Assembly: GCF_030704535.1 (NCBI RefSeq)
Contig: NC_081822.1
Location: 9,169,001-9,233,000, forward strand
Direction: 5' to 3'
Origin: Vitis vinifera
Lineage: Eukaryota; Streptophyta; Magnoliopsida; Vitales; Vitaceae
Length of the DNA stretch: 64,000 nucleotides
Both the position numbers and the translations under genes were made by a program. Shown one piece after another: positions 1-12,051 of the stretch. Below the pieces are notes generated by a model. It made no database searches, was not told the DNA's origin, and worked only from the letters and a program-made list of their open reading frames with translations. Each line of letters starts with the position of its first letter. The stretch's first letter is position 1.

Positions 1-40
1 CAACATAATTATACTGGTTAATGAATTCTTTGGTTGTGGA

Positions 41-638
41 CAAATTTTAGGAGACTGATTAAGGTAGAGATTCTCAATGCCTTTGGCGGCAAACATGGGG
101 CAATTGTCTTACTAGGTGCAGTTAGCATGACAGTCACAAGACCACCTGTGCTTGTCCCAGCATCATATCAAAATAGTTTACAATTCTTCAATCCCCTCCA
201 TCCAACTTCTAAACCTAGTAGAAACCACTTAGAGTTAATACTTGCATTATAAGAACCACTGTTAACATCAACACAAATGAAGTGGTAATATAGAAAATTG
301 TTGCAGCTTCAAAAACGCCCTCCATTTAAATATACACAGGTGAAAAATGGCATAAATGCCATAATTCTGGTTGAATTGATATGGCAGAGGTAGCTTGTAG
401 ATATGAATGTCATGATTAGTATCACTCTTCATATATGGAATAGAAGAGTGATGCTCCTGATGCTTGGGGAGCTTGTTGATATTTAGATCTTACCTGAAGT
501 TCAGACTCTAGAAAGTTAAGGGTAGTTAATTCCTAGGATAATCCTTTTTATCCCACCTTCATCAATGTTGAGGATGGTAATTAATTAGATTCCCATATGT
601 TGGAGGTTGCTAGGGTGATTTTAATTTGCTCCTTCCAT
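41..638 (-). pseudogene. Patatin-like gene remnant, exons 1 and 2 only
   Basis: Reverse-strand reading shows a decayed patatin exon 1 (about 494-638) and exon 2 (about 41-208). The exon 1 remnant keeps an ATG at 638 and a CTTCAG/GTAAG donor at 494, but a stop follows after five codons. The exon 2 remnant keeps the TTTAG acceptor and the segment around the GTSTGG nucleophile elbow, with several stops and a frameshift. Exons 3-7 are not in the window; they would lie to the left. The first 40 bases are intronic or unrecognised. It is the oldest-looking member of the cluster. Its exon 1 and upstream flank recur at 39846 onward. Confidence 0.75.
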
Positions 639-1304
639 GATGGTATGAAGTAAAAGAGATAGATGTATAGACTTTCTTTAGAAAAAATTGTAAGATCTTG
701 AAATAAATTTTAATAGAAAAAGAAATTGTAAGACTGAAGTACTCTTTCATAAAGCATGAGATATTAAAGTTCTACCAAGTTAAGAGAAAGAATCTATGAA
801 TATGGAAGACTTACATAACATGGGTATCTATGTTTATAGCATGATATGTATTTTAATTTTTCCCCTAAGTTTCATTAGTGCACCGTCTATACTTAATTCT
901 TTGACTTTGTCCCTACATGTACTTTCCTTGATGTGGCTTTGGTTGGAGATGATGATTACTAACATGGTTATCATTCAATGAAAAACAACTGTTAAATCAT
1001 TTTATCATAATGGAAAGATGGCCCTTGTAGGCACTCAATATGGGAATTGTAGGTAGAGTACTACTCTAAGAGAATTTTAGGTAAGACTAATTAGGTAAAT
1101 GTATATAGCTAAAAATGGAATGCATCAATCCAACCAAACTATTACGCTAAGCAACAAAGGCCACAATTTCTAAATAAATAACTTAACGTGAATTGTAGTA
1201 TCTAGCATGTTTAAATGAAAACATTCTTGCTTGCATGTTGAATTCAAGAAATTAGTTTGTATTCTAAATGTCGTTTTTTCTTTTTTTGTAATAGGTGGCG
1301 CCTA

Positions 1305-3229
1305 TGATTCGTGCCCAATTGGTGTCTCAGCTGATTCGTGTCCAGCTGGTGCTCCTTGATTGAGGGATTAATCAACAAAATTTATAACCTATTACACCAT
1401 ATACTAGGGTAGCAAAGACAAAGCTACTATAGCAAAGTGGCTCTAGGATCGTTCACTGGGATGGGTTTTCACTTCACAAATGATATTAATTCAAAGTTGA
1501 ATTGGTGCCTTTTCATTTCAAGGTTAGCTTTAAAAGAAAACATAAAATTGAATTGGAAAAGGTTTGGTTTTAAACTAACCAAAAATAGTAACTGATTTTA
1601 CTTACAAAGAAAAGTGTTTCTTGGAGTTTAGATCACTAGGCTCAGGTTCCTCATACAAAAAGGAGAGTTCCGGTCACTTGTTTCTTTTCCTCGCATTAGA
1701 GAATTAACATATAGTTTCTTCTCCAACCGGTGTTATACAGATGCTTCCCATTAATGGGTTCAAACACTAAATCCCTCTCACTGATGCATCTTGCAATGGC
1801 TCGTGCCTCTCACCTAGCATTTGCCATTCAAGGTGATCTTTAACCTTGGACTTCCCTTCTCAAGCTCGCAAGAGATAACTAATGGATGTCTCCTTGGAGT
1901 CCAAAAGCTTACCAAGTGTTGGCTATTCTAGAAAATCCTACCTTCAAACCACCTACCAAAGGCTCGCAAGGGGTAAACTAGTGCATCTCCATGGACGGAG
2001 ATCACTTGCCTTACCAAGTGTTGGCCCAGGTGATTTAAAGGCGTTTTAAGTTAACTAAAAACATAGAAATCACTAACGGGTTACACTTTCTCTTCATTAA
2101 AAACTAAAACAACAAAACTTCCAAATTATGCATGTGGAAACTTACCCGGCTTTCCTCACTCCAAGAGACAAAAAGCTTAGCCTCTCATCCTCTGTGGAAA
2201 AATCCTCAGAGTTTGGTTGGCTAGAAAATGAAAATGAAAGAGAAGACAAGAATATATATCAAAAACAGAGCAAGTGCTCTGTTTGTTGATTCTATATATT
2301 AGATTACATATATGATCCTCCTCCTCCTTTTACAGTGGATGCAAGGGAATATATATAGAGGAGTTTTTCCAACCTTCCTAGCTAAGAAATCTTGTGGTTG
2401 GTGGCTTACAAGGAGAAGAATGGAAATTTATACAAAAATATCTGAAGAAAAGATCTAAAAGAGTCGGTGCACAAATATCAGGAAGCACTAAGGACATTTC
2501 GCAGGTGAAAATGGTGTCTGCGAGATTTCGCAGACACTCAAGAGGGCTGCGAAATATTTTCGCAACAACAAGTTAAACTCGCAGGGCTGCGAAATTGGCT
2601 TCCACCTTGAGGTTCTCAGAGTTCCAGCTTGCGGCATGTATCGGGTAGCTTCAGGAGGAATTCCATAGCACTGTACAAAAAGGCTGCGAAATTCTCCCAA
2701 CAAAAGGCTGATTTCGCAACACTTTGGAGTGATCTGCTTGCAATGGCTGTAACTCCTTCGTTTCAACTCCGAATTGAGCACCGTTTGAAGCATTGGATTC
2801 TTGACTTCCTGAGCTTTGAAATGGTATATAGAATGTAGAAAATGGACTTGGGGAAGTGCTCCAAAAGTGCGCATGAAGACTGCAGCTGCTTGTCCTCTGT
2901 TTTCTTCACTCTGTTTTTCCTTTCTCCTTGCTTCTCTCCTTGCATACTTTGAACGACTATGGCAAAGGGATATGGGGCTCCAAAGCTTGGTTCTTCATGA
3001 ATTTGAGCTCTTCATTGCTTTGCCATGGATTCCAAATAACTCTCCTCAATCTTGGATTGTTTTGGTAATCAAATTACTAACAAAAACACCAAAACTTACA
3101 CAATTTGATTAGAAATGATTGCAAGGGTCCTTAACATGTTAATTGAGTTAAAAGGCAATAACTACTACTCAAAAGTGTTTAAAAGGATTAATTACAAGCT
3201 ATGAAATTGCACTTTTTGAGTAGTAATCA
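1305..3229 (-). mobile_element. Athila-like solo LTR, copy 1
   Basis: The 1925-bp insertion starts TGATTCGTGCCC, ends AGTAGTAATCA and is flanked by a perfect 5-bp duplication, GCCTA (1300-1304 and 3230-3234). The duplicated locus near 40597 has the empty site with one GCCTA, which proves the borders. TG...CA ends, the 5-bp duplication and the lack of internal coding sequence make it a solo LTR. Family and orientation come from the related copy at 34184-36099, which adjoins an Athila-type primer binding site on the minus strand. Small ORFs inside it are not convincing genes. Confidence 0.9.
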
Positions 3230-5005
3230 GCCTACATTCTAAACACCAACTTTTTTCACAATAGGTGGAGCCTACATTCTATATAAACATCTACTTTTTT
3301 TTTTTTTTTTTGCAATATGTGGTACCTTATCAAGGTGCAAAAGAATCAATTGGTGAGAAAAATTTGTAATTCAATCAAATCAATTCCACGGGCCTCAAAA
3401 AATGAGAAATAATATTGATGATATGACAATGATGAAAGCCTCCATCAAGTTGATGACGAAAGAGTCAAAGCCTCGATCAAGGAAGGCAGCTGAGTGTAGC
3501 ATGCATGAACCAACAATGAACTCTGGTTTAACATTCAGTTATGAACAATAACAGGAACTTTGATTTACCTTTTTGCTATGAACAATTTCAGGAGTTGTCA
3601 ACTCTGGTTTAATATTCTGTTATGTGGAGAAACCTCCTTAAGATGTTTTCACTGTTGTTTACACGGAGGGGCACAAGTAATTAACACTGCATTTCTTTGG
3701 AAAAGGCGAAGCCCAAGGGATACAATTGGGAGTGGATGAGTAAAACGGGGAAACCAAATTTGCCCAACCCAACCAGAAAAACTACTGTAGCAGTTATGTA
3801 TACAGAAAGAGCATTTATATGTACAGAAAGAAAAGACGCCCAAACCCCTTCATTTGATGCCTTGTGCAACAGATGCGGATTTGGATATCTGCTCCCAAAA
3901 TGGAGAATATTGGTGATTGAAGTAATGTGCTGAATATTGTTATTAGAATGGGATGATATGTCATTTTGAAGGTGATGGGGTTTTGGTTAGTTGTTTGTCA
4001 CGAGCGCTCTGAGGCTAGTGGATGTAGGTGGCATTAATTGTGGGTTGGTGTGGTTGTGTTGTTGGTGGGGATTGAAATGCTTAAATATTGATTCAATCAC
4101 TATGGAGAGATTTTGATATATTTTTTATATGAAAGAAAGTGAAAGCATTTATCAGGTTTCCTCTTGAGCTTTAGAGATCTTTAATCAAATTAGAAGCCTT
4201 AGATATATTTTTTTTTTATGAAAGAAAGTGAAAGCATTTATCAGGTTTCCTCTTGAGCTTTAGAGATCATTAATCAAATTAGAAGCCTTAGTAATGATAT
4301 TCAGGAAAAATAAAAAGTATTGTTTCTAAGAAGGTTGTCAAAAAAGTTTGATAATGTAGTTGCTGCAATTAAAGAATATTCCAAAGATTTCTTAAGAACT
4401 AGAATTAATGGAGCCACTTAAAACCACATGAGCAAAGAATCAACAAGTATTCCATTTCACCTATGGACTAAGCTTTTCAATCAAAAAGCAATGTTGCTGA
4501 TAACAAAGGTTTTAGGCAAAGAAAGTAAAAGGACGGGGGTTTTGGTAATGGGCCTATCTAAGGCCCTCCTCTGTGTCTTCAAAGTTGGTCTAGTTTGGGG
4601 CCAGGATTAAAACTTGGCTAGCGTGAATGGCCCAAGAAGAAAAATGGCAAAGTAAGATGTAGAAGAGCTAACCATGAGGAGTAGTCGGGATAGTTAGTGC
4701 TTGGAGTTGTAACTACTTAAAATGGCAAAGAGAGAATCAATGAGGAGGAAAATGCCCCCATAGACTCTGCACCTATCGATAGATGAAGGGTATATCAATG
4801 CAACTAGCTAGGCCATCACCAAGAGAGAGGTAAGAAAGAACAATAAGAAATACTCTTTTTTTATAAAATAAATATAAAAAAAACCAACTAACTTAACTAT
4901 TGGAGAAGCTTATCCCAGGGCTATATCGGGTAAGCCATGCGTTGCAAGTAAAAAACGCACAACAAGTAGAGGATTATAGCTTAAGAAATTTTCAACTCCA
5001 ACAAG

Positions 5006-5023
5006 TGGCGTCGTTTGTGGGAA
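5006..5023 (+). other. Gypsy primer binding site (degenerate)
   Basis: TGGCGTCGTTTGTGGGAA resembles the TGGCGCC..TGTGGGAA primer binding site that follows the 5' LTR in many plant Ty3/gypsy elements. The duplicate at 42421-42438 has the better-preserved form. The LTR should end just upstream near 5003, but I could not find its start. Confidence 0.6.
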
Positions 5024-8000
5024 GTTTCTATGTTGAAGTATAGCTTTCACTTTGAACTTGACGTAGAACCCTTTTCTTTTTGTCTGGAGTTGGAAGTTAG
5101 ACAATGGAAGACACTTAGTTGTGGGATTCAATTAGTATGACAATCCCCCGGAGGGCCACTACCTCAAAAACTCTTTGCGAGGGTTTTGAAAGATTCTAGG
5201 TGGAGCAGGAAAGGAGAATGGAATCCATCCTTGCTCAAACTGAGTTGCTAAGGCAAGAAAATGCCTTGTTGTAGAAACAACTAGAAGATCAGTAGGTTCA
5301 CATTCAAATGTTGCATCAACCAGCAAGCAATCTTGATCATATACGCCAACAAGATAATGATGACATGGTGGAGCCTTTAGATCATGCAGTTCCCCTTGGT
5401 CAAGCTCCTCACACCATTTTAAACTCGCATGGGGGACATCGCCCATTTGACGCTAGGATTCCAAGAATGTTGGTCACTGAAAGAGTCAATGAGGTAGACA
5501 ACACCTCTCGGTGGGGACCCCAACACCCATTATATTCAAACTCAAGTAGCCGACAACAAATGAGATTACCCTAGGTTAAAGTCACGAGAAGGATGGCTTG
5601 ACCCCTGTCTTTAGCAGTTTGGCTCCCTCAGGAACATCCAAATGAATTGCCCCTAAGGGCCACAACTTGCCACTTGACAGATATGATGACAACGTCATTT
5701 GATCAACATATTCTGATGTATGAACCCCCAAGAGGGTACACCATTCCTAAGTTCGCCATGTATGATTGTACATATGATCCATTCAACCATTTAATGCATT
5801 ATCGAAAAATGATGACGCTAGATATCGGCAATGATGAACTCCCTTTGTAAGGTGTTCCCAACTAGTTTCCAGGGCACTACCCTAGCTTGGTTTCACAAGT
5901 TTTCCCCTAATTCTATTCACTCCTTTAGGGAGATGTCAGAAGTCTTCGTAGCGCACTATCTGTGCTTAGCAAGGCAAAAGTTTAACATAAGTAGTCTTTA
6001 GAACCTGAATAAAACAAAAAGTGAGACTTTGGGTCAATTCATGCACAAATTCAACCAAACAATGCTCCAGATAGAAAAATGCAATATGGATGCTTTACTA
6101 CAAGCATTCAAACGCAACATTGGCCTTGGGACTCCATTATTTGAATAGCTCTTGAAAAAATCGCCATAGATAGTTGATGACTTGTTTAGAAGGGCCAATA
6201 AGTATGCCCTGTTGGAAAAAGATTTATAGGTTGCTGCCAGCCCTGTTTTGGCATCAACACAGACAACACGAGCAAGAAAAAATGCAGGAAACAAACATCA
6301 GGGCCCGGGTAACCCCTCATAAGACAAGAAGTCATGTAGGAATAAGGAAGACCAAAGAGCACCCCGATGGTGGACCCCACTTAGCTTGACTTATGAATAG
6401 TTGCTTCCCATTATGAGCAGTACTAGTTTGCCCGATTTCAAGTGGTCTTTTGCTCTTTAGGGACTCAGCGCAATGAGATCAAACTCGGCATTGTGAATAT
6501 CACAAAGAACATGAACATACTACGGATGAATGCTGACACTTTCGTTATTTGGTGGAGGAATGGTGAGAGTCGGCTTGATCTCCCACTATGTCGAGAAAAG
6601 TGAACGATCGACCATTGGGAGTAACAAGCAAGCTGCAGTTGTCATGGTTTAGCCAGGTGGAACCTTGCCAATCATTCACATCATTCAAGGAGGGCCTATG
6701 GATCAATGCTGGAAGTCAAAGCGTCGTCGACGAGCAATGATCTAAGAAGCAATCGATGTAGAGAAGATTAGCATGGAACAAATTTCCTTTGTTCCAGGGA
6801 CAATGGAACCTATGGATGGGGTTGTCTATTTTAACCCTTGGGATCCGACCTTGGTAACAGTGCCCCATGAAGATGCCCTTGTCTTGTCACTCAAAATTGC
6901 TAGATTCCAAGTCTGTCGGGTATTAGTTGATCCTGGCAGTTCAGTTGATTTTCTCCACATCTCAACTTATAAGTAGATGGGCATCCCAATTTATACTTTA
7001 GGAAGCCCAGACTAAGTACTAACAGACTTCAATAGCTTAACATCCCGATCTTTGGGGGAAATAATTTTGCTAGTAGAAGCCAGCCTTACAGCCCTAAATG
7101 CCTGTTTTTTAGTCATATTAAATCCTTTGCCTTATAACACTATACTGGGAATAAAATGGATTCACAAAATGAAAGCTACCCCATCAACTTATCACCAAAA
7201 AGTCAGTTTCCTTAGAAAAACGGGACATGTTGATCTATTTGGAAGCTAACTAGCAGCAAGGCAATGTTATCAGGTAAATGTTAGGCTTGTAGGAGAGGAA
7301 ATCGAAAGTGTTTGCACTGACAGCGAGGCCCAACAGAAATAACAATTACTAAAAAAAGGGGGATGAGCAAGAGCCTCCAGTCGTTGACCCACTCGTTTGC
7401 ACAGAAATACAAAATAGGGGACCATATAGAGTTACTTATGTTAGCTTTATCCTGACAGATCAAGAGAAATAGCTATTAGTAAACCAACTAGATATGAATC
7501 CCATACTTTTTGCTTGGAAGTTTTCTGACATGTGAGGAATATCTCCTGAAGTGATTAGCCATAAACTCGGGATCCACCTAGAATCAAAGCCTGTTTATCA
7601 TAAAGTAAGGAAACTCAATTAAAAAAAGTAGTAGATAGTTCAGCATGAAATATCCCGATTGCTCGATGCGGGATTCATTCGAGAGGCTAGCTAATGTAGT
7701 AGTTGTGCCAAAATAAAAAAAAGGCAAGTGGAGGGTTTGTATTGATTTTACTAACCTAAGGGAGGTGTGCCCAAAAGATAGTTTCCTTTTACCACACATT
7801 GATCAAACAGTTGATGCCACTTCAGGGCATAAAATGTTGTCATTTATGGACGTCTTTTCTGGCTATAATCAGATTCCCATATATCTTCTTGATTCAGAAA
7901 AGACAACATTAATAACCCATTTCAGAACTTTTTGTTACAATGTTATGTCTTTCAACCTTAGAATGCAGGAGCCACTTATCAGCGACTCATGACAAAGATA

Positions 8001-9412
8001 TTCTATCTAATGTTAGGCAAAACAACGAAAGTTTATATAGACGATATACTTGTAAAAAGCTAGAAACGGGAGGATCACTACACAAATTTACAACAAGCTT
8101 TTAACTTATTGTCGCACTTTGGGATGAAGTTAAATCCAACTAAATGTGCATTTGATGTATCTGTTGGTAAGTTTTTGGGTTTCCTAGTCATAGTGTGTGG
8201 TATAGAGATAGATCCTGCTCAAATAAAGAAAGTACAAGAGTTACCTTTTCCACGTAATAAAAAAGAAATACAACATTTAACAGGAAAAATGGTGGAAATA
8301 GCCCGTTTTATCTCCCAATACACTGACCACCCGAAGCCTTTCTTTAATGTAATAAAGAAAATCAAGATCTTTGAATGGATGGTGGAGCACAAGGAGACGC
8401 TCTTAGTTATAAAGAACCATTTGGTTTCGCCCCCAATCTTAAAAAGTCCTCAACTGGGAAATCCCCTATTTTTGTATCTAGCAACATCAAAATTGGCAAT
8501 TTGTGCGGTTTTGCTTAAGTTGGGCCTTAATGGAAGTCAATTACCAGTCTATTATGTCAATAAGGCGATGCTATAGGCTGAGCAAAACTATACCCTACTA
8601 GAAAATGTGGCGTTGGCCTTGCGAGTGATCTCAAAGAAGTTGTGCCCCTACTTTCAGGTGCGTCAGGTGAATGTTTTATCTAATGTCATTTTTCGAGCTA
8701 TCTTACATAGGCCTGAGTTGTTCGAGCAACTAGTAAAATGGGCCACATAGTTGAGTGAATTTGGTTTGCGGTATTTACCCCATTTGTCACTAAAATGATA
8801 AGTCTTAACAGACTTTATTATTGAATAGCCAGATTTTGAAGTCGCTCAGACCAAATGTCAATGGAATACTGGATTCTCTATGTTGATGGAGCGTCATGTG
8901 GCGTAAGAACGGGAATAAGGCTTGTCCTGCAATCCCCCATAGGAGAATGCTTGGAATAGGCAGTTCGGATGGGTTTTTGCACTTCAAACAACAAGGCCGA
9001 GTATGAAGCCGTGCTTTTCAACATAGGCCTGGCATTGTCAATCCAAGCTAGCCACCTCGATATATGGAGTGACTCACAGCTAGTGGTAAACCAAGTGCAA
9101 AGCGATGATGAATCAAGAGATGTTAGAATGATGAGGTATCTTGATAAAGTTAAGCTTTAGCTTCAAAAATTCAATGAGTGGAAGATGACTCAGATCACTA
9201 GGGAAGAGAATGCTCGGGTAGATGCATTAGTCGAGGTAGCAATTTCCTTAGCAGTTATGCAAATAGTAACTTTGCCCATTTATTATCAAGACAATCCATC
9301 AATACTAGAAAAAGGCCAGGTAAGTCAGGTGTATGATGCCCAAGAAAGTTGGATGGGACCGATTATTAAGTATTTGGAAGTAGGGGAACTCCTAGAGGAT
9401 GAGCATCAAGTG
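5024..9412 (+). pseudogene. Ty3/gypsy gag-pol remnant (truncated, many stops)
   Basis: This is a decayed gypsy polyprotein. Recognisable in order are: a gag N-terminus with a Gln-rich helical segment (about 5210-5580); a gag core (about 5730-6250); an aspartic protease region with LVDPGSSVDFL near 6920-6960; a reverse transcriptase with SFMDVFSGYNQIP near 7840 and YIDDILVKS near 8037-8065; its thumb and connection (8109-8576); and RNase H with ending TSNNKAEYEAVL near 8980-9020. Many stops and frameshifts interrupt it. It stops abruptly at about 9412, just after RNase H, where a dead patatin exon begins, so integrase and the 3' LTR are missing. The lineage looks Tat-like, but that is an inference. 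Confidence 0.85.
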
Positions 9413-9636
9413 GAATAACCACACTGGTCAAGGTCTGATGCAACCAAGTCCTTCCTAGTTTCTCCTTTATGAGGTGTTGAAGGTATTTCCCATCATACTT
9501 GGGCCCAACTATTGATCTCAATATGTTCATGATCCAGCCAAAAATACCCCTGCCATTAAACAAATTTTTTTTTTGTTAGTTACCATATGAAATTCCAAAA
9601 CAAGACATAATCCTAGGTTTTCACATGCTCTAATAT

Positions 9637-9881
9637 TGTTAATGTTACCATACACAATTTAGGAATCATATTGGCTGTACATATAGGAATGTTAATGTTA
9701 CCATATACAATTTAGGAATCATATTGGTTGTACACATAGGAAAAGATTGACAGATTGGCTTACCATGTATTTGTAAATGTTACCATATACAATTTAGGAA
9801 TCAGTTAGACTCCATGTATAGAATATATATCAGTATATAGATGGATGTAGTGAAATATAAAAAAAACTAATCAGAGTTATC
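9637..9881 (+). repeat. 5' LTR of Copia 1, truncated, with internal repeats
   Basis: It starts TGTTAATGTTACC. The motif GTTACCATATACAATTTAGG occurs three times (near 9643, 9696 and 9778, the first with one changed base), matching the 3' LTR. The last 60 or so bases, ending TTTTGACA in the 3' LTR, are missing: the sequence runs from GAGTTATC straight into CAGAGC of the methionine-tRNA primer site. A deletion between two TATC motifs would explain this. Confidence 0.8.
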
Positions 9882-10041
9882 AGAGCAAGGCTTCAACACC
9901 TTCTGAGTGGAGTTCGTGATCTTCTACCAATCAAATGCTTGGCATCGAAAACAGTGTTGATCGGGTTCATCGCGACCTAGTTCTTGGTCGTTTCTGTTCC
10001 AATTCTCTTGTCGGCTATTTCCATTGTCTCTTGGTTGCATC

Positions 10042-12051
10042 ATGTCATCAAATAAGTTGGAATCATTTCCTATTAGATTTACTGGAAAAAATTATTGTGC
10101 TTGGGAGTTTCAATTTAAATTATTTGTCAAAGGAAAAGAATTATGGGGTCATATTGATGGGAGTAATCTTGGACCTCGTGATGCCAAGGCTTTGTCTAAG
10201 TGGGAAATTGAGGATGCTCGGGTTATGACTTGGATCCTTAGATTGGTTGAACCTCACCTTGTTCTCAATTTGAGGCCTTATAAAACTATTGCTGCTATGT
10301 GGAATTATCTCCACATGGTTTACAATCAAGACAACTCTGCTAGGCGTTTTCAATTGGAGTATGCGATGGCTAATTTCACACAAGGAAGTCTCTCAATTGA
10401 GGAATATTTTTCTGGTTTTCAAACTCTTTGGATTGATTATTCCGACATTGTTTTCGCTAATGTTCTCGCTACAACTCTCTTTGTTGTCCAAGCAGTGCAT
10501 GTAACCAACAAGCGAGATCAATTCTTGATGAAGCTACGACCCAACTTTGAAATTGCACGGTCTAATATGATGAATCGTCATCCTGTACCATCTCTGGATG
10601 CCTGCTCGAGTGAACTTATGCGTGAGGAGTAGCGTATCATAACTCAAGCTACCATGGAACATCGTGTAGTGCACATGTTTCAGTGGCTTATGCAGCACAG
10701 GGGCGGAATAAGGGTTGAGACATGCGTGTTGTCCAGTGCTTTAGTTGTAAAGATTTTGGTCACATTGCTTGGGATTGTCCCAAGAAGTTCTGTAACTATT
10801 GCAAGAAACAAGGTCATATCATCTCTGCTTGTCCCATTCAGCCTGAAAGGAAGCAGGGTACTGCTTATCATGCCTCCACCTATGTCTCTAGTTTTGCTGC
10901 ATTGCCTGCTGCCTCGTCGGTTGTTCCTATTCCTACTCCTACAGTCTTAGCAAACCCGAATACACTCACTCCTGAAATGGTTCAACAAATGATCATTTCT
11001 GTTTTTGGGCTCTTAGGTAATCATACGGTTTCTTCTAAGCCATGGTATTTTGACTCTGGAGCTTCTAACCATATGATGAATATTGTTCTTTCTCTTTCCA
11101 ATCTCAAAAATAATGATGGAAATATGAAAATTAACATTGTTGATGGCAGTTCTTTGCCTATCAGTACTGTTGGTGATCTTTCCTCTTCCTTAACTGATGT
11201 TTTTGTGTCTCCTAACCTCTCCACAAATCTTATTTCTATTGGTCAATTGGTTGATAATAATTGTAATGTCAATTTATCCCATTTTGGTTGTGTTGTGCAG
11301 CATCAAGTGTCCGAGAAGATGATCGCGAAGGGGCCTAAAGTTGGACGACTCTTTCCTCTTCATGTTTCTACTTCCACTATTATTCCTAGTTTTCCTTTAC
11401 TTTCCTTTGCATGTAATGTTGTTGGTTCTGGACATAAGATGTGGCATAAACGTCTTTGCCACCCAAACTCTCATGTACTTCATACTTTGTTTAATTTTAG
11501 ATTATTGGGAAATAAAGCATGTTCTTCTCTTAATCATTCTTTCGATTGTACGTCATGCAAACTTGGCAAAAGTAAAGTTCTACCTTTTCCTCATTCCACA
11601 TCTCGTGCCTCACAATGTTTTGATATTATACATAGTGATGTTTGGGGGATTGCACCTATTGTTTCTCATGCACATTACAAGTACTTTGTTGCTTTCATTG
11701 ATGACTTTAGTCGCTTTACTTAAGTTTAATTCCTCTGGGCTAAGGCTGAAGTTTTTTCAATCTTTAAGTGCTTTCTTGCACTTATTGAGACTCAATTATT
11801 TACTAGCATCAAGGTCTTGCGCTCTGATTCTAGCAGAGAATACATGTCTAACGAGTTTCAGGACTTTTTTCAAAGCAAAGGGATCATCTCTCAACGTTCT
11901 TGTCCTTCGACACCACAACAAAATGGTGTTGTTGAGAAGAAAAATCGCCACCTTCTTGATGTGGTAAGAACTTTTTTACTTTACTCATTGGTTCCTCCTC
12001 GTTTTTGGTGTGAAACACTTTCTACTATAATTCATTTGATCAATCGCTTAC
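10042..12051 (+). pseudogene. Copia 1 gag, protease and integrase N-part
   Basis: The gag (10042-10632) starts MSSNKLESFPIRFTGKNYCAW and has the UBN2-type body. A stop at 10630 is followed, in another frame, by two CCHC zinc knuckles (CFSCKDFGHIAWDC and CNYCKKQGHIISAC). The protease motif WYFDSGASNHM lies near 11041-11073. Next come the integrase HHCC region (MWHKRLCHPN, CTSCKLGK) and the DDE core: IHSDVWG near 11629, RSDSSREYMS near 11820, QQNGVVEKKNR near 11920. The ORF is broken near 11723 and cut at 12051 by the LTR insertion. It is not expected to make an active polyprotein. Confidence 0.9.

Larger units (their letters stand above)
543..5730. repeat. Segmental duplication, copy 1 (partner 39843-43144)
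   Basis: This block matches 39843-43144 nearly base for base, from inside the dead patatin exon 1, through non-coding flank, into the start of a gypsy element. Copy 1 is longer because an LTR is inserted at 1305-3229. At 5730 the copies part: copy 1 continues into gypsy gag, copy 2 switches to Copia sequence. Apart from the features listed inside it, 640-1299 and 3235-4900 contain no gene I recognise. 3950-4105 also matches 24820-24965. At about 4118-4290 a 90-bp unit is tandemly doubled, as in copy 2. Confidence 0.85.

Noticed and set aside
2488..2874. A 128-codon minus-strand frame inside an LTR, with relatives in the other two copies
   Set aside because: It is not kept intact between LTR copies and lies in a non-coding LTR; the similarity is explained by the repeat.
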